Below, in pieces: positions 32,507 through 32,848 of a DNA stretch of 32,848 bases. This stretch comes from JAJTFA01 sp044351265. GTDB taxonomy: Bacteria; Bacteroidota; Bacteroidia; UKL13-3. The stretch is from assembly GCA_044351265.1 (NCBI GenBank), contig JBILGC010000020.1, forward strand, positions 1-32,848, read 5' to 3'. Under the pieces are notes generated by a model. That model was given only the letters and a program-made list of their open reading frames with translations. It was not told the origin of the DNA and searched no databases. A program made the position numbers and the translations under genes. How positions within the stretch are numbered: the first letter of the stretch is position 1; each line of letters opens with the position of its first letter.

Positions 32507-32848
32507 TCAGAAAGTATAGAATGGAGAAATCATGAGGTATACTACAACTCCGGTTACAGTAACATACAACCAAATAGGGAAGGTAAATCTTACTAATTTT
32601 TTATGTTTCTCTACATTCATATGTAAGCCATGATAGAATGACATGAGTACAAGTGGTAGAACCAATGCTGCCAGGATAATATGAGAGGTTAGTATTACAA
32701 GGTAGTAAGGCCTCCAAGGGCTATCAGCAGGATAGGTTGTATTATCTACAAAAAAATGAAATAGCACATAGCTCACCAGAAAAGTGCTAGAAAGTATGAA
32801 CGTAACAATATTGATTGTTTTATGTGTGCTGATATTTTTTTGCTTAAT
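32507..32848 (-). CDS. DUF420-family membrane protein, truncated by the window edge
   Basis: The frame is open to the right edge, giving 113 C-terminal residues. It includes KNISTHKTINIVTFILSSTFLVSYVLFHFF, then SHIILAALVLPLVLMSFYHGL and HKKLVRFTFPIWLYVTVTGVVVYLM: three transmembrane helices with conserved histidines, as in DUF420 proteins (about 180 residues when complete). Family members lie near cytochrome c oxidase and SCO-type copper chaperone genes and are presumed to act in respiratory-complex assembly. A GTG inside the frame at 32776 is not the start, because conserved residues precede it. The rest of the gene and the true start lie beyond the window. Confidence 0.85.
   Translation of the reverse strand: MKQKNISTHKTINIVTFILSSTFLVSYVLFHFFVDNTTYPADSPWRPYYLVILTSHIILAALVLPLVLMSFYHGLHMNVEKHKKLVRFTFPIWLYVTVTGVVVYLMISPFYTF

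Overview
The window is an ordinary chromosomal stretch of a Bacteroidota bacterium, probably an environmental Chitinophagales- or Sphingobacteriales-like lineage. Four things support this. The DNA is moderately AT-rich. Shine-Dalgarno sequences are absent before most starts. Several genes are preceded by the phylum-typical -7 element TAnnTTTG. A secreted M43 metalloprotease ends in a type IX secretion (T9SS) sorting domain. The families are also typical of the phylum: DUF5683, a signal peptidase with a long insertion, and a DUF420/DUF983 pair. I see no tRNA, rRNA, CRISPR array, insertion sequence, integrase or prophage gene. No stretch over 300 bases lacks a gene; the longest gap is 18614-18878.

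Layout. 1-2855 (minus): a truncated EamA transporter, a MATE exporter, a gamma-carbonic anhydrase-like protein and FolB. 3032-4255 (plus): a glutaryl-CoA-dehydrogenase-like enzyme, closed by a bidirectional terminator shared with the next gene. 4335-7011 (minus): an arginase/agmatinase-family ureohydrolase, the arsenite exporter Acr3 and arsenate reductase ArsC. 7147-8553 (plus): a phosphohexomutase. 8575-17347 (minus): a SirB1-type transglutaminase-fold protein, TopA, a T9SS-exported M43 protease, then AroC, AroA and AroB. 17405-23324 (plus): proline dehydrogenase, ParA, ParB, a DUF5683 protein, DapB and signal peptidase I. 23321-29768 (minus): asparaginase II, a YciO/Sua5-family protein, a 1025-residue SNF2 helicase, DapF and an unrecognised membrane-anchored protein. 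29902-31374 (plus): an HtrA/DegQ protease. 31375-32848 (minus): methylmalonyl-CoA epimerase, DUF983, a small secreted CPMC protein and a truncated DUF420 protein.

How the genes work together. AroB, AroA and AroC supply three steps of chorismate synthesis from a tight cluster with a 4-base aroB/aroA overlap. DapB and DapF are two steps of meso-diaminopimelate and lysine synthesis, in separate units. ArsC and Acr3 form a two-gene arsenate detoxification pair with no arsR in view. ParA and ParB segregate the chromosome, which suggests (inference only) an origin-proximal location. DUF420, the CPMC protein and DUF983 look like the tail of a respiratory-oxidase assembly locus continuing past the right edge.

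I found no clearly new multi-gene system. The observations most worth checking are: a consensus sliding-clamp-binding pentapeptide (QLSLF) in an acidic insert of the SNF2 helicase; a degenerate or split parS-like region upstream of parA; unusually frequent TTG start codons (aroB, dapB, dapF, the DUF5683 gene, the helicase); two genes whose -7 elements sit so close to the ATG that leaderless transcripts are plausible; and a perfect 14-bp hairpin with a competing fold just upstream of topA.
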